This document shows positions 34,462-42,668 of a stretch of 47,689 nt of DNA, piece by piece. The number at the start of each line of letters is the position of its first letter. Within the stretch, counting starts at the first letter, position 1. The stretch is taken from positions 1 through 47,689 of the forward strand of contig CANQJJ010000009.1 of assembly GCA_947624215.1 (NCBI GenBank). Reading direction: 5' to 3'. The stretch is from an uncultured Clostridia bacterium (GTDB taxonomy: Bacteria; Bacillota; Clostridia; Christensenellales; Borkfalkiaceae). The notes beneath the pieces are model-generated. The model made no database searches, was not told the DNA's origin, and saw nothing but the letters and a program-made list of their open reading frames with translations. A program made the position numbers and the translations under genes.

Positions 34462-36738
34462 ATGGATCTCTTGGATGTGATCCCTCCCGTCTTTGAGCGG
34501 AGCGCGCTCGGCCTCAATCTTCTGACCATCATCGTCATGTTCGCGGTGGTGCTCGGGCTTGGGTATGCCGCACTCAACTTCTTCCTCACGAAGAAGCTCA
34601 AAGAGGGCAACGAGCGCATGCAACACATCGCGGCCAAGATCCGCGAGGGCGCAAATGCGTTTATTTTCTATGAATACAAGATCGTCGCCATCATCGGTGC
34701 GGCCGTCGCTGTCATTTTGGCACTCTTTATCGCGTGGGAAGCGGGCGTCGCGTTTGTGATCGGCGCCGTCATGTCGGCCACGGCGGGGTTTATCGGCATG
34801 AAGATCGCCACCTACGCCAACGTGCGCGTCACCAATGCCGCCAACGAGACGCGCAACATCGGCAAGACGCTCAAAGTGGCCTTCCGCGGCGGTTCGGTCA
34901 TGGGGCTGTGCGTCGCGGGGTTTGCCCTGCTCGGCGCCATCCTCGTCTACTGTCTCTTCGGCTGGGCGGGCGGCATGCTCACCCTCACCGAGGCGGGGGA
35001 GATCGCGGAGCACGTCAATCCCATCACACAGCAGTCGTATAACCTCTCCATCATCCTTTCGGGGTATGCGCTCGGCTGTTCCATCATCGCCCTCTTCAAC
35101 CGTGTGGGCGGCGGTATCTACACCAAGGCCGCGGACATGGGTGCCGATCTCGTCGGCAAGACGGAGGTGCACATCCCCGAAGACGACCCCCGCAACCCCG
35201 CCACCATCGCAGACAACGTGGGCGACAATGTGGGCGACGTCGCAGGTCTCGGGGCAGATCTTCTCGAGAGCTATGTGGGCGCGATCATGTCCACCGTCAT
35301 CCTCGCCCTCGAACTCTTCAACAACACCGCGGGGGCATATCTCTCCATCGGCGTCTCCCTCTTGCAGAAGATGATCCTCTTCCCGCTGATCTTTGCGGGC
35401 ATCGGGCTCATCGGGTGCGCCGCGGGCATCTCTTACCCCCTCTTGAAGCCCAACCTCTCGGATAACCCCCACATGGAGCTCAATCTCGCCACATGGATCT
35501 CGGCGGGGGTGACCGTCGTCGGCGGGTGTCTGCTTGCCGTCTTCCTCTTCGGCGGGGAGAGCGCGGCGGCACTCGGTGCGGCGGGGCTCAACCTCGGCGT
35601 CGTGTCCCCGTGGGTGGCGGCTGCCGTCGGCATCATCGCGGGCATCGTCATCGGCATCATCTCGGAATACTACACGAGCTACGACCATAACCCCACCAAG
35701 GGTATCGCGCGCGCGAGCAAGGAAGGCCCCGCGCTGACCATCACGCAGGGCATGGCTACGGGCATGATCTCCACCATGCTCCCCGTCGTCGTCCTCGGCG
35801 TCGCCATCTTTGCGTGCTATGCGATCGGCGGCATGTACGGCGTCGGGTGCGGCGCCATGGGCATGCTCTCCTTCGTTGCGGCGACCGTCTCCGTCGATAC
35901 TTACGGCCCCATTTCCGACAACGCGGGCGGCATCGCGGAGATGAGCATGCTCGACGAGGAAGTGCGCGACATCACGGATACGCTGGATTCCGTCGGCAAT
36001 ACGACGGCGGCGATCGGCAAGGGATTTGCCATCGGGAGCGCGGCACTGGCTACCATGTCCATGATGTCGAGCTACTTATACGCGGCGGCAGACACTTTCC
36101 TGCAAGACGGGCTCGGGCTTGTTCTGAACATCATCCGCGGCGACATCATCGTCGGGGCCATCGTGGGCGCGGCCATCCCCTTCCTCTTCTCGGGCATGCT
36201 CATCAAGGCCGTTGCCAAGGCGGCCGAGCAGATGGTGGAGGAAGTGCGCCGCCAATTCCGTGAAAATCCCAAGATTCTGACGGGCGAGGAGGACCCCGAT
36301 TCCACCAAGTGCGTCACCATTTCCTCGCAGGGCGCCTTGAAGCAGATGATCGTGCCCTCGATCGTCGCCATCGCCATCCCCGTCGTGTGCGGGTTCGTCT
36401 TCGGGCCGGGCTTCGTGGGCGGCATCCTCATCGGTGCGACGCTCTCGGCCATCATGCTCGCGATCTACACGGGCAACGCGGGCGGCGCGTGGGACAATGC
36501 CAAGAAGTTCATCGAAAAAGGCGGCGTGGAAGGCGTCAGAAAGGGGGAAGAGGGCTACGACAGCGTGCACGACGCGGCCGTCGTGGGCGACACCGTGGGC
36601 GATCCCTTGAAGGACACCGTCGGCCCCTCTCTCGACATCCTCATCAAGATCATGTCTACCGTCTCGCTCGTCTGCGTGGTGGTCTTTGAAAACTTCAACC
36701 TCCTGCACCTGTGCGGGCTGGAAAACCTCTTTGCCTGA
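34462..36738 (+). CDS. hppA: K+-dependent membrane-bound pyrophosphatase
   Basis: This 758-residue protein hydrolyses pyrophosphate to pump Na+ or H+ across the membrane. The signature GGGIYTKAADMGADLVGK followed by EDDPRNPATIADNVGDNVGDVAG and the C-terminal SDNAGGIAEM and VVGDTVGDPLKDTVGPSLDILIK are intact. The K+-dependence site reads GNTTAAIGKG, with Ala516 and Gly519; K+-independent enzymes have Lys and Thr there, so this is the K+-dependent subfamily, whose members include Na+ pumps and H+ pumps. ATG 34462 follows AAGGAGGAG. The next gene follows after 30 bp and is probably in the same transcript. It has about 16 expected membrane helices. Confidence 0.97.
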   Translation: MDLLDVIPPVFERSALGLNLLTIIVMFAVVLGLGYAALNFFLTKKLKEGNERMQHIAAKIREGANAFIFYEYKIVAIIGAAVAVILALFIAWEAGVAFVIGAVMSATAGFIGMKIATYANVRVTNAANETRNIGKTLKVAFRGGSVMGLCVAGFALLGAILVYCLFGWAGGMLTLTEAGEIAEHVNPITQQSYNLSIILSGYALGCSIIALFNRVGGGIYTKAADMGADLVGKTEVHIPEDDPRNPATIADNVGDNVGDVAGLGADLLESYVGAIMSTVILALELFNNTAGAYLSIGVSLLQKMILFPLIFAGIGLIGCAAGISYPLLKPNLSDNPHMELNLATWISAGVTVVGGCLLAVFLFGGESAAALGAAGLNLGVVSPWVAAAVGIIAGIVIGIISEYYTSYDHNPTKGIARASKEGPALTITQGMATGMISTMLPVVVLGVAIFACYAIGGMYGVGCGAMGMLSFVAATVSVDTYGPISDNAGGIAEMSMLDEEVRDITDTLDSVGNTTAAIGKGFAIGSAALATMSMMSSYLYAAADTFLQDGLGLVLNIIRGDIIVGAIVGAAIPFLFSGMLIKAVAKAAEQMVEEVRRQFRENPKILTGEEDPDSTKCVTISSQGALKQMIVPSIVAIAIPVVCGFVFGPGFVGGILIGATLSAIMLAIYTGNAGGAWDNAKKFIEKGGVEGVRKGEEGYDSVHDAAVVGDTVGDPLKDTVGPSLDILIKIMSTVSLVCVVVFENFNLLHLCGLENLFA

Positions 36739-36768
36739 GCGCGAAGGAGCTTTTACCAAGGAGTTCTT

Positions 36769-37524
36769 ATGGGATTTATCGACTATTTTCTCGTTGCTTG
36801 CTTTCTCTTCTTCATCGGGAGCGTCCTCGGCTGGTGCATCGAGGTATTGTTCCGCCGCTTCTTTTCGGCCAAGAAGTGGATAAACCCGGGCTTTCTTACG
36901 GGGCCCTATCTTCCCCTCTACGGGTTCGGCGTCGTCGGGCTGTTCGGCATCTCTCTCATCCCCATCAACACGGGCATGGTATGGCTCGACGCCGTCATCA
37001 TCATCCTCATCATGGGCGTCGCGATGACGCTCATCGAGTATATCGCGGGCCTCATTTTCATCAAGGGGATGGGCATCAAGCTGTGGGATTACTCCAACCG
37101 TTGGGGCAACATACAGGGCATCATCTGCCCGCTGTTCTCGCTGTTTTGGCTGCTCGTGGGCGTCTTCTTCTACTTCGTGATCGACGCGCCCGTCATCGAG
37201 GCGGTGACGTGGTTCACGGGCCACATCGAGTTCGCCTTCGTGGTGGGCATCTTCTTCGGCGTGTTCTTCGTGGACCTCGGGCACTCTTTGAACGTCTCCG
37301 CGCGCATCCGCAAGTTTGCAAAGGAGCACGACGTCGTCGTCCACTTCGAGAAACTCAAAGAGGCCGTGCGCGAACGCACCGAAGAACACAAGAGCAAGGT
37401 GAGTTTTGCCTTCCCCTTCAAGTCGCTCTCTGAGTTCAAGGAAGAGCTCACCGCGCGCAAGGAGAGCTTCTCCGTCTCCCGCAAAAAGAAGAAAGAAGCG
37501 GAAAACACTTCGGCACAGAAATAA
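36769..37524 (+). CDS. Putative membrane protein of the ABC_trans_CmpB type
   Basis: This 251-residue protein has the features of a family often annotated as a putative ABC transporter permease: FFIGSVLGWCIEVLFRRFF, NPGFLTGPYLPLYGFGVVGLFG, and GIKLWDYSNRWGNIQGIICPLFSLFWLLVG, with about five or six membrane helices. The C-terminal 80 residues are a basic and acidic cytoplasmic helix (ARIRKFAKEHDVVVHFEKLKEAVRERTEEHKSK). Function is unknown. The ATG follows AAGGAGTTC and lies 30 bp after hppA; a bidirectional terminator follows at 37544. Confidence 0.8.
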   Translation: MGFIDYFLVACFLFFIGSVLGWCIEVLFRRFFSAKKWINPGFLTGPYLPLYGFGVVGLFGISLIPINTGMVWLDAVIIILIMGVAMTLIEYIAGLIFIKGMGIKLWDYSNRWGNIQGIICPLFSLFWLLVGVFFYFVIDAPVIEAVTWFTGHIEFAFVVGIFFGVFFVDLGHSLNVSARIRKFAKEHDVVVHFEKLKEAVRERTEEHKSKVSFAFPFKSLSEFKEELTARKESFSVSRKKKKEAENTSAQK

Positions 37525-37543
37525 GCACATTCACGCAAAACGA

Positions 37544-37576
37544 AAGGGGCATGTCCAAGAGACATACCCCTTATTT
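37544..37576 (+). terminator. Terminator after the CmpB-type gene
   Basis: AAGGGGCATGTC and GACATACCCCTT pair around a short loop, followed by ATTTT. Together with its flanks it is closely similar to the hairpin at 40812-40845. It may also terminate the converging XRE gene. Confidence 0.85.
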
Positions 37577-37589
37577 TCATTCTTTTATA

Positions 37590-37919
37590 TTACCGTGACG
37601 GTGCGTCTTTCAAGAATTTCGCATAAGACAGGAGGGATTTGCGGCCCTCATCGTCGAGCGACAGATAGAAAGTTACGAGCGCCTGCAACTGCGGGTCGGC
37701 GGGAAAATCGACGTGGACGTGGCCGAAGTCGTCCTCCCTGTCTAAGAGGTAATCGGCGGAGCAGGCAAAGTAGTCGGCGAGGGCGACGATGAACCCCGCC
37801 GTGGGCTCGCTGACGCCCCTCTCCCAGCAGTCGACGGACTTCTGGCTGCATCCGATCTGCTCGGCGAGCGCGCGCTGGCTGAGCTTGTGGTCTTTCCGCA
37901 AAGTTTTGATTTTTGTCAT
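37590..37919 (-). CDS. XRE-family transcriptional regulator
   Basis: This 109-residue protein has an N-terminal Cro/C1 helix-turn-helix (KTLRKDHKLSQRALAEQIGCSQKSVDCWERGVSEPTAGFIVALADYFACSADYLLDRED) and a short alpha-helical C-terminus (DPQLQALVTFYLSLDDEGRKSLLSYAKFLK). It is divergent from the PH-domain gene, with the GAGTAT/ATACTC repeat in the shared 152-bp gap. It is therefore the best candidate to control that promoter and its own. GAGAGGTGAG precedes the ATG. Confidence 0.88.
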   Translation of the reverse strand: MTKIKTLRKDHKLSQRALAEQIGCSQKSVDCWERGVSEPTAGFIVALADYFACSADYLLDREDDFGHVHVDFPADPQLQALVTFYLSLDDEGRKSLLSYAKFLKDAPSR

Positions 37920-37992
37920 CTCACCTCTCCGAACGATAGCATCTTTTTTCTCTAAGTTTTTCCACTATTATAAAAATTTTACTTAAAATTAC

Positions 37993-38021
37993 TTGACAAA
38001 GCAAAATAATACTCATATAAT
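37993..38021 (+). promoter_or_regulatory. Promoter of the PH-domain and lipoprotein genes
   Basis: TTGACA (37993-37998), a 17-bp spacer and TATAAT (38016-38021), both perfect consensus. Such a strong promoter is likely held in check by a repressor. Confidence 0.85.
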
Positions 38022-38031
38022 AGCAGGTATA

Positions 38032-38047
38032 GAGTATAAAAATACTC
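38032..38047. promoter_or_regulatory. Operator-like inverted repeat
   Basis: GAGTAT and ATACTC are separated by AAAA, just past the -10 and near the predicted transcript start. An extra ATACTC (38009-38014) lies inside the promoter spacer. It is a likely site for the adjacent XRE regulator. Confidence 0.7.
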
Positions 38048-38071
38048 AGAATTCATACAAGGAGAAAGAAA

Positions 38072-38986
38072 ATGAGCTATGTAGAAAAACACCTTTCCCG
38101 CGGCGAACAGATCGTGTTGAAGGCGAAGAAGAATCCGTTGTATCTCGTGATGCCGTTCATCTTTTTCGTGCTGTTGTTCGTTCTCGCTATCGTGGGTCAG
38201 ACTTTCGTGAGCAGGATCAGCGACCCGAGAAGCCTCTACATCGAGGAAAATTTAGAGAGCGCGGTCACTGAGTTGGAGGAGGGATTCCAAGCGGATGAGA
38301 CGACGACGGCGGAAGAAAAGTCGAACATGGTCATGGCGTGGAACTTGATGATGGATGCCTCCGGCAATTCGAGCCTGCGGGTCTCGAACTTTGAGGAGAT
38401 CTCGGGGGTCATCGAAAAATATTGCAGGATCGAGCTCGGAGAGAGATACGACCGCAACATGGGGATCTCGTCGGGCTCGGCCGGCGCGCAAGAGGCCGAT
38501 GAAAGCATTGCCGCGATCGGAAAGAGCCTTACGGTCGTCTTGTGGATCCTCTTCTTCCTCATCGGGCTGTTGCCCTTCCTCGTGCGGCTCTGCAGGTTCT
38601 TCTCGTTCTCGCTGGCGCTCACCAATAAGCGCGTCGTCGGCAAGGCGGGCATCCTGCGCATCCACTCCATGGACTACCCCATCGACAAGATCGACCACGT
38701 CGAGATCAAGGCGGGTATTTTCGGGAATTTGTTCCGCTATGCCCAGCTGAGCGTCATGAGCGTGGGGTCGGCAGACATGCACTATTCCAAGACGCGGAAG
38801 ATGTTCGTGGGTATCCGCAATGCGCAGGACTTCAAGGACGCGGTGACGGAGGCCGTCGAGCGCCATGCGGCAGAGGCGAGAAAGGCGCAGGCAGAGGAGA
38901 TCGCGCGCGCCATGGGCGGCGGCTACCAGCAGTATCCGCCTCAGTATCCGCCCCAATACCCCCAGCCTCCGCGCTATCCCCGCTGA
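38072..38986 (+). CDS. Membrane protein with a bacterial PH (bPH_2) domain
   Basis: This 304-residue protein has a first hydrophobic helix (LVMPFIFFVLLFVLAIVGQTF, about residues 25-46), an acidic extracytoplasmic loop of about 100 residues, and a second helix (LTVVLWILFFLIGLLPFLVRLCRFF). A PH-like domain follows (FSLALTNKRVVGKAGILRIHSMDYPIDKIDHVEIKAGIFGNLFRYAQLSVMS, then FVGIRNAQDFKDAVTEAVE). The C-terminus is a Gln/Pro/Tyr-rich repeat (YPPQYPPQYPQPP). bPH_2 proteins are often linked to envelope stress. CAAGGAGAAAG precedes the start. It is divergent from the XRE regulator and 10 bp from the following lipoprotein gene. Confidence 0.85.
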   Translation: MSYVEKHLSRGEQIVLKAKKNPLYLVMPFIFFVLLFVLAIVGQTFVSRISDPRSLYIEENLESAVTELEEGFQADETTTAEEKSNMVMAWNLMMDASGNSSLRVSNFEEISGVIEKYCRIELGERYDRNMGISSGSAGAQEADESIAAIGKSLTVVLWILFFLIGLLPFLVRLCRFFSFSLALTNKRVVGKAGILRIHSMDYPIDKIDHVEIKAGIFGNLFRYAQLSVMSVGSADMHYSKTRKMFVGIRNAQDFKDAVTEAVERHAAEARKAQAEEIARAMGGGYQQYPPQYPPQYPQPPRYPR

Positions 38987-38996
38987 GGAGGAAACC

Positions 38997-40190
38997 ATGA
39001 AGAAAGTATTCAGAAAATTGATTTCCGTCGCCTTGACCGCGGGCATGGTATGCTCCTTTTCTGCCTGCTCGCTGGAATTGCCTAATTTGAACGGCCCCGA
39101 TAAGGGCACGGCCGAGAACTTCACCATCCTCTCGGAGGAGAACATTCCGAGCACCGTCTCGGAGACCTTTCCAAACAAGGAAGCTGCGGCCAAGCAGTTT
39201 GCGGAGGGCGAGCTGAGCGGCACGGCGGCCGAGATCTCCTTCGTCTCCTATGAGAAGACCGCAGACCTCACCGCGGAGGAGCTTGCGGGCTTTGGCAGCT
39301 ACACGGCGGGCGAAAAGGGGTATGTCACCTACACCTCCGCCATCCCCGGGGAGGCGACTGCCCTCGCGGCCACCGAGGACGGGCAGGAGCGGCACAGCGT
39401 CGTGCTTCTCGCGGACGGAGACGGGTATCACTACTGCGTCACGCCCCCGCAGGTCGGGGAGAGCGTCCCGCGGGAGTATTTCAAGTCTGTGACCATGCTC
39501 CGTGACCTTCTCAACGTGACGGCGGTCTCGACATCCGCGGTCTCGCTCGCGCCGGGCATGGAGATGACGCGGACGCTGCATACGTGGTGCGCGGACACCT
39601 CGATGTATGCGCATAACTCCTTAAAGACCGTCATCCCCGGCTATGACGAAGGCTCCCAAGAGAGCCTCGGCAAGATGTATGACGAGGTGTATGTGGTGGA
39701 AAACAACGGCAAGGTGGAGGCTTATCTGAAGTCGGACGGTACGTGGATAGCGGGAAATTTGGGGAAGATCGCCAGCCTCAAAGAATACATGGAGACGTCC
39801 ATGGACCTCGCGCTCGAGAAAAATAACCCCTTCCTCGACGGGAGCTACTATGTCCGCACCGAGAACGGGATCTCCCTCGACGAGAAGAAGAAGGACAAAT
39901 TTCTTCAAGAATATCTGAACAACGACGGCCTCAGCACGCTCAAGGAGATCTATGCGCAGTACAAGGCCTCGGGCGGCCAAATGCTTATGCAGATCGACGT
40001 GCGCTCGGATTATCTCTACAAGGACGGCAAGCTGAGTGAAGCGATCAGCGAAGTCACGATGACGATCCCGCAGCCGGCGGGCGAGCCGATGGTGATGTAT
40101 TCGCGCAGCAGGGAGACGTATACCGATCACGGCACGACGACGGTGACTCTCCCCGACGACCTCAAGGCCTTCCTCGTCTCGCAGGGTTAA
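38997..40190 (+). CDS. Lipoprotein of unknown function
   Basis: This 397-residue protein has a lipoprotein signal peptide (MKKVFRKLISVALTAGMVCSF, lipobox FSAC, predicted lipid cysteine at 24). A short linker with acidic residues follows. The remainder is a soluble domain rich in Ser/Glu/Thr, with a repeated pattern of strands but no motif I recognise. GAGGAGG sits 6 bp before the ATG at 38997, and the gene starts 10 bp past the PH-domain gene, so they share the promoter at 37993-38021. It probably sits on the outer face of the membrane next to the PH-domain protein. Repeat cluster 4 starts just after its stop. Confidence 0.8.
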   Translation: MKKVFRKLISVALTAGMVCSFSACSLELPNLNGPDKGTAENFTILSEENIPSTVSETFPNKEAAAKQFAEGELSGTAAEISFVSYEKTADLTAEELAGFGSYTAGEKGYVTYTSAIPGEATALAATEDGQERHSVVLLADGDGYHYCVTPPQVGESVPREYFKSVTMLRDLLNVTAVSTSAVSLAPGMEMTRTLHTWCADTSMYAHNSLKTVIPGYDEGSQESLGKMYDEVYVVENNGKVEAYLKSDGTWIAGNLGKIASLKEYMETSMDLALEKNNPFLDGSYYVRTENGISLDEKKKDKFLQEYLNNDGLSTLKEIYAQYKASGGQMLMQIDVRSDYLYKDGKLSEAISEVTMTIPQPAGEPMVMYSRSRETYTDHGTTTVTLPDDLKAFLVSQG

Positions 40191-40194
40191 GCCG

Positions 40195-40800
40195 CCCCCG
40201 CTCTCCACCCTTGGCGCCCCTGTAAGGGGAGAGTACAGGTCCATCGCGAGCGTGCCCCCTCCATGGGAGGGGGGGTAGGGGGGTGGGGTGGCGACCAAGC
40301 TCAATCGAAGCGTCATTCTGTCCGACCGAGGCTTCTGATTGTGCTACTAAGGTCGACACGAGCGCATAGCGCGAAGTAGCCGAAACGGCCCAATCGAAGC
40401 GTCATTCTGTCCGCACAAGCCCAACCCGAGCGTCATTCTAAGCCGTAACGGTTGGATTAGAGCGAACTGCCCATCCGCGAAGAATCTTACTACGACCAAG
40501 CCCGTGTGAGCGAATAAGGCATTCCAAATAACGTCACCCTGACCGATTGAGGTTTCTATTTGTGCTACTAAAATCGACACGAGCGCCTCGCGCGAAGTAA
40601 CGTAGTTGAAGGGTCACCTTAGTCTTAAAATGCGGTTGATGCTTCGACTAACGCTCAGCATGACGTGATTAGAACGCATGGTCTGTTTCTCAAGCAGTCG
40701 GACTTCGTTCTTCGGGGTCCTTCGGGGACAGCCGCGTTGGACTTCGTATCGTCATGACGGCTCAGGATGACGCGTTTCCCACAATCATACAAACAACCAC
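40195..40800. repeat. Intergenic repeat cluster 4
   Basis: No gene is seen here. Several units are inverted relative to clusters 1 and 2: GGCGCCCCTGTAAGGGGAG (about 40213-40231), the CCATCCGCGAAGAATCTTAC unit (about 40440-40505), the GTGCTACTAAAATCGACACG unit (about 40560-40585), a palindromic element (40606-40674) and a GACGGCTCAGGATGACGCG copy (about 40755-40774). Confidence 0.8.
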
Positions 40801-40811
40801 GCAAAACGAAC

Positions 40812-40845
40812 TGGGCATGTCCGAAAGACATGCCCCGCATTTTCA
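40812..40845 (-). terminator. Hairpin terminator of the DeoR gene
   Basis: GGGCATGTCC and GACATGCCC pair around GAAA. Flanking DNA (GCAAAACGAA before, GCATTTTCATTATATTACG after) closely matches the hairpin at 37544-37576. On the minus strand the T-run is weak; on the plus strand it is ATTTTCATT. Confidence 0.6.
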
Positions 40846-40887
40846 TTATATTACGTTTTTCCGTCTCGCGCGGTCGGGCGCGGGAGG

Positions 40888-41646
40888 TCACATAACGACG
40901 ATATTTCTTGCCGTGAACTTATCTTTGAGCTCTTGCGGGAAGTTGTCGTCGGTGATGAGCACGTCGATGTCTTCGAGCCGCGCGAAAGTATACGGCATGA
41001 TCTTGCCGATCTTGGAGCTGTCGAGCATCATGTAGAGCGACTTGGCCTTTCTCCTCGTCATTTTGAGCAGGTCCGCCTCCACCTGCGAGGCGCAGGAGAA
41101 CCCGTTCTCGGGCGTAAAGGCCGAGGCCGAGATGATGGCGAGCTCGAAGTTGGTGTTGTCGAAATACGACTTTGCGACGGGGGAGGCCGTGGAGAGATTG
41201 TCTTTCATGACCTGCCCGCCGAGCACGGTGAGGTGCACGTTCTTCTTCTGCGCGATCTCAATGGCGACCGCGAGCCCGTTCGTGAAGACGTGGATGTTGA
41301 TGTCGGGCATCTCCTTGGCGAGATAGAGCGACGTCGTCCCCCCGTCAACGAAGAGCGACGTGTTCTCGTCGATGAGGCGCGCGGCCTTCTGTGCGATCTT
41401 GATCTTTTCGTCGGTATGGATGGCGGTCTTCTTTGTATAGGGCTCGCCCGAGACCTTCTGGACCTCTTTCACAGACATGGCCCCGCCGCGCACGCGGATG
41501 ATGCGCCCCTCCTGTTCGAGCTGATAGAGGTCACGGCGCAACGTCATCTGAGAGACGTGGGGAAAGTAGTCGTCGAGCTGTTCAAGAGTCAATTTACCCC
41601 GTTTGTCGAGGAGTTCTGCAATTTCTTCTACGCGGTCCCGCTTCAT
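40888..41646 (-). CDS. DeoR-family transcriptional regulator
   Basis: This 252-residue protein has an N-terminal winged helix (RDRVEEIAELLDKRGKLTLEQLDDYFPHVSQMTLRRDLYQLEQEGRIIRVRGGAM), the usual DeoR start and recognition helix, and a C-terminal sugar-phosphate sensor (ENTSLFVDGGTTSLYLAKEM, then VHLTVLGGQVMKDNLSTASP and NGFSCASQVEADLLKMTRRKAKSLYMMLDSSKIGK). Members usually sense phosphorylated sugars. ATG 41646 follows AAGGAGAG; the spacing is rather long. Regulated genes are not evident next to it: no adjacent sugar operon is in the same direction. Confidence 0.92.
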   Translation of the reverse strand: MKRDRVEEIAELLDKRGKLTLEQLDDYFPHVSQMTLRRDLYQLEQEGRIIRVRGGAMSVKEVQKVSGEPYTKKTAIHTDEKIKIAQKAARLIDENTSLFVDGGTTSLYLAKEMPDINIHVFTNGLAVAIEIAQKKNVHLTVLGGQVMKDNLSTASPVAKSYFDNTNFELAIISASAFTPENGFSCASQVEADLLKMTRRKAKSLYMMLDSSKIGKIMPYTFARLEDIDVLITDDNFPQELKDKFTARNIVVM

Positions 41647-42010
41647 ATTAAGTGACACTCTCCTTTTTAAGTCTTTGAAATATTCTAACACGAAATTTCA
41701 AATCATGCAAGCGATTTCACATAATTTTTCCAAAAAATTGCAGAGAATTTTTGATAATTTCGGTAATTGTTCAACAATTGATGAAATGTAACGAAAATTT
41801 CTTACAAAAAAAGGACGGATCGCGGGCATAGTTCCCCCTCCGTGTATGCCGCAGCTCCTCCCCGGGCGGGCATCGGGCTCTCCGCGTGAGGCATGACGGG
41901 CATTGGCGCGGGGGGAGAAGGGCGCCGCCGTTTGCATTTGGCAAGAAAGAAATTTAGCGAAACGGAATAAATCGGTTGCGTTTTCGCCTGAGGAATGGTA
42001 CAATATCGGC
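41647..42010. other. Gap between the divergent DeoR and 42011 genes
   Basis: It contains the deoR promoter (TTGCAT 41705-41710, 17 bp, TAGAAT 41682-41687, minus strand), an AT-rich stretch (41690-41815) and a GC-rich part (41815-41945). The promoter of the 42011 gene lies at the right end. I see no gene. Confidence 0.65.
41976..42004 (+). promoter_or_regulatory. Promoter of the 42011 gene, predicted leaderless
   Basis: TTGCGT (41976-41981), a 17-bp spacer and TACAAT (41999-42004). The -10 ends 6 bp before the ATG, the same geometry as at rsmG, so the transcript should start at the ATG. Confidence 0.6.
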
Positions 42011-42658
42011 ATGGAAGCAACAGGTTATATACAGGGGCTCGACGAGTATTTCTGCGCCCAGTATTCCGATTATGTCCGCATCACCGCCATCGAGGGTTAC
42101 GTCATGCCCGAGGTGCTCTATGTCGCGCGGGACGGGAACATCGCACGCCGCGATCCCTCCTGCATGCGGCTGAAATTTCAGAGCGAGCCCGAAGTTCTGC
42201 TCGCGCGCTTCAAGGCAGGGCTTGCGGACACGGATTTCACCTTTTCCTTCCGCTTCCCCAAGCTGAAAGAGCGCCTTCACACCCTCTTCAAGGGAAAGAA
42301 GGGCAGTTTTTGCGACTTGCTCCCCGGGGCGCTGGCGCGGGCGAATGAGACGGCGGAATCGGCAGGGAAAAAGCTCTCCGTCGAGCCGCGCTTTTGGCAG
42401 GGGATCGTGAAGGGAAAATTGTATCCCGAGAAGAACACCGTCTTAGCGCTCGCCATCGTCGCCCGCATGCAGGAGGAGGACGCCCTCGCCCTGCTCGAGA
42501 GTTGCGGCTTCACGCTCGACCGCACCTCCGTGCGCGACGTCGTGGCGGAATATCTCATCGTGCGGAAGATCTTCAACCCCGAGATGCGGGACGCCTGTCT
42601 TGCAGAGTATCACATCGAAAACCTTCCCATCGCACGGGAGAACGCGCATACGGTATAG
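42011..42658 (+). CDS. Uncharacterised protein with an HTH-like C-terminal module
   Basis: This 215-residue protein has an N-terminal half with no motif I recognise (EYFCAQYSDYVRITAIEGYVMPEVLY, RFPKLKERLHTLFKGKKGSF). The C-terminal half (EPRFWQGIVKGKLYPEKNTVLALAIVARMQEEDALALLESCGFTLDRTSVRDVVAEYLIVRKIFNPEMRDACLAEYHIENL) resembles a module I recall at the ends of many Firmicutes proteins, of the form 'FSKIR..YxPSKxTALALAIAL.L...LL..AGY.LS'. That module looks like a helix-turn-helix relative. No ribosome site is visible and the start rests on the promoter geometry. cysE follows after 10 bp, so it heads a cysE-cysS operon, but a role in cysteine supply is only a guess. Confidence 0.7.
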   Translation: MEATGYIQGLDEYFCAQYSDYVRITAIEGYVMPEVLYVARDGNIARRDPSCMRLKFQSEPEVLLARFKAGLADTDFTFSFRFPKLKERLHTLFKGKKGSFCDLLPGALARANETAESAGKKLSVEPRFWQGIVKGKLYPEKNTVLALAIVARMQEEDALALLESCGFTLDRTSVRDVVAEYLIVRKIFNPEMRDACLAEYHIENLPIARENAHTV

Positions 42659-42668
42659 GGGAGGCCCC

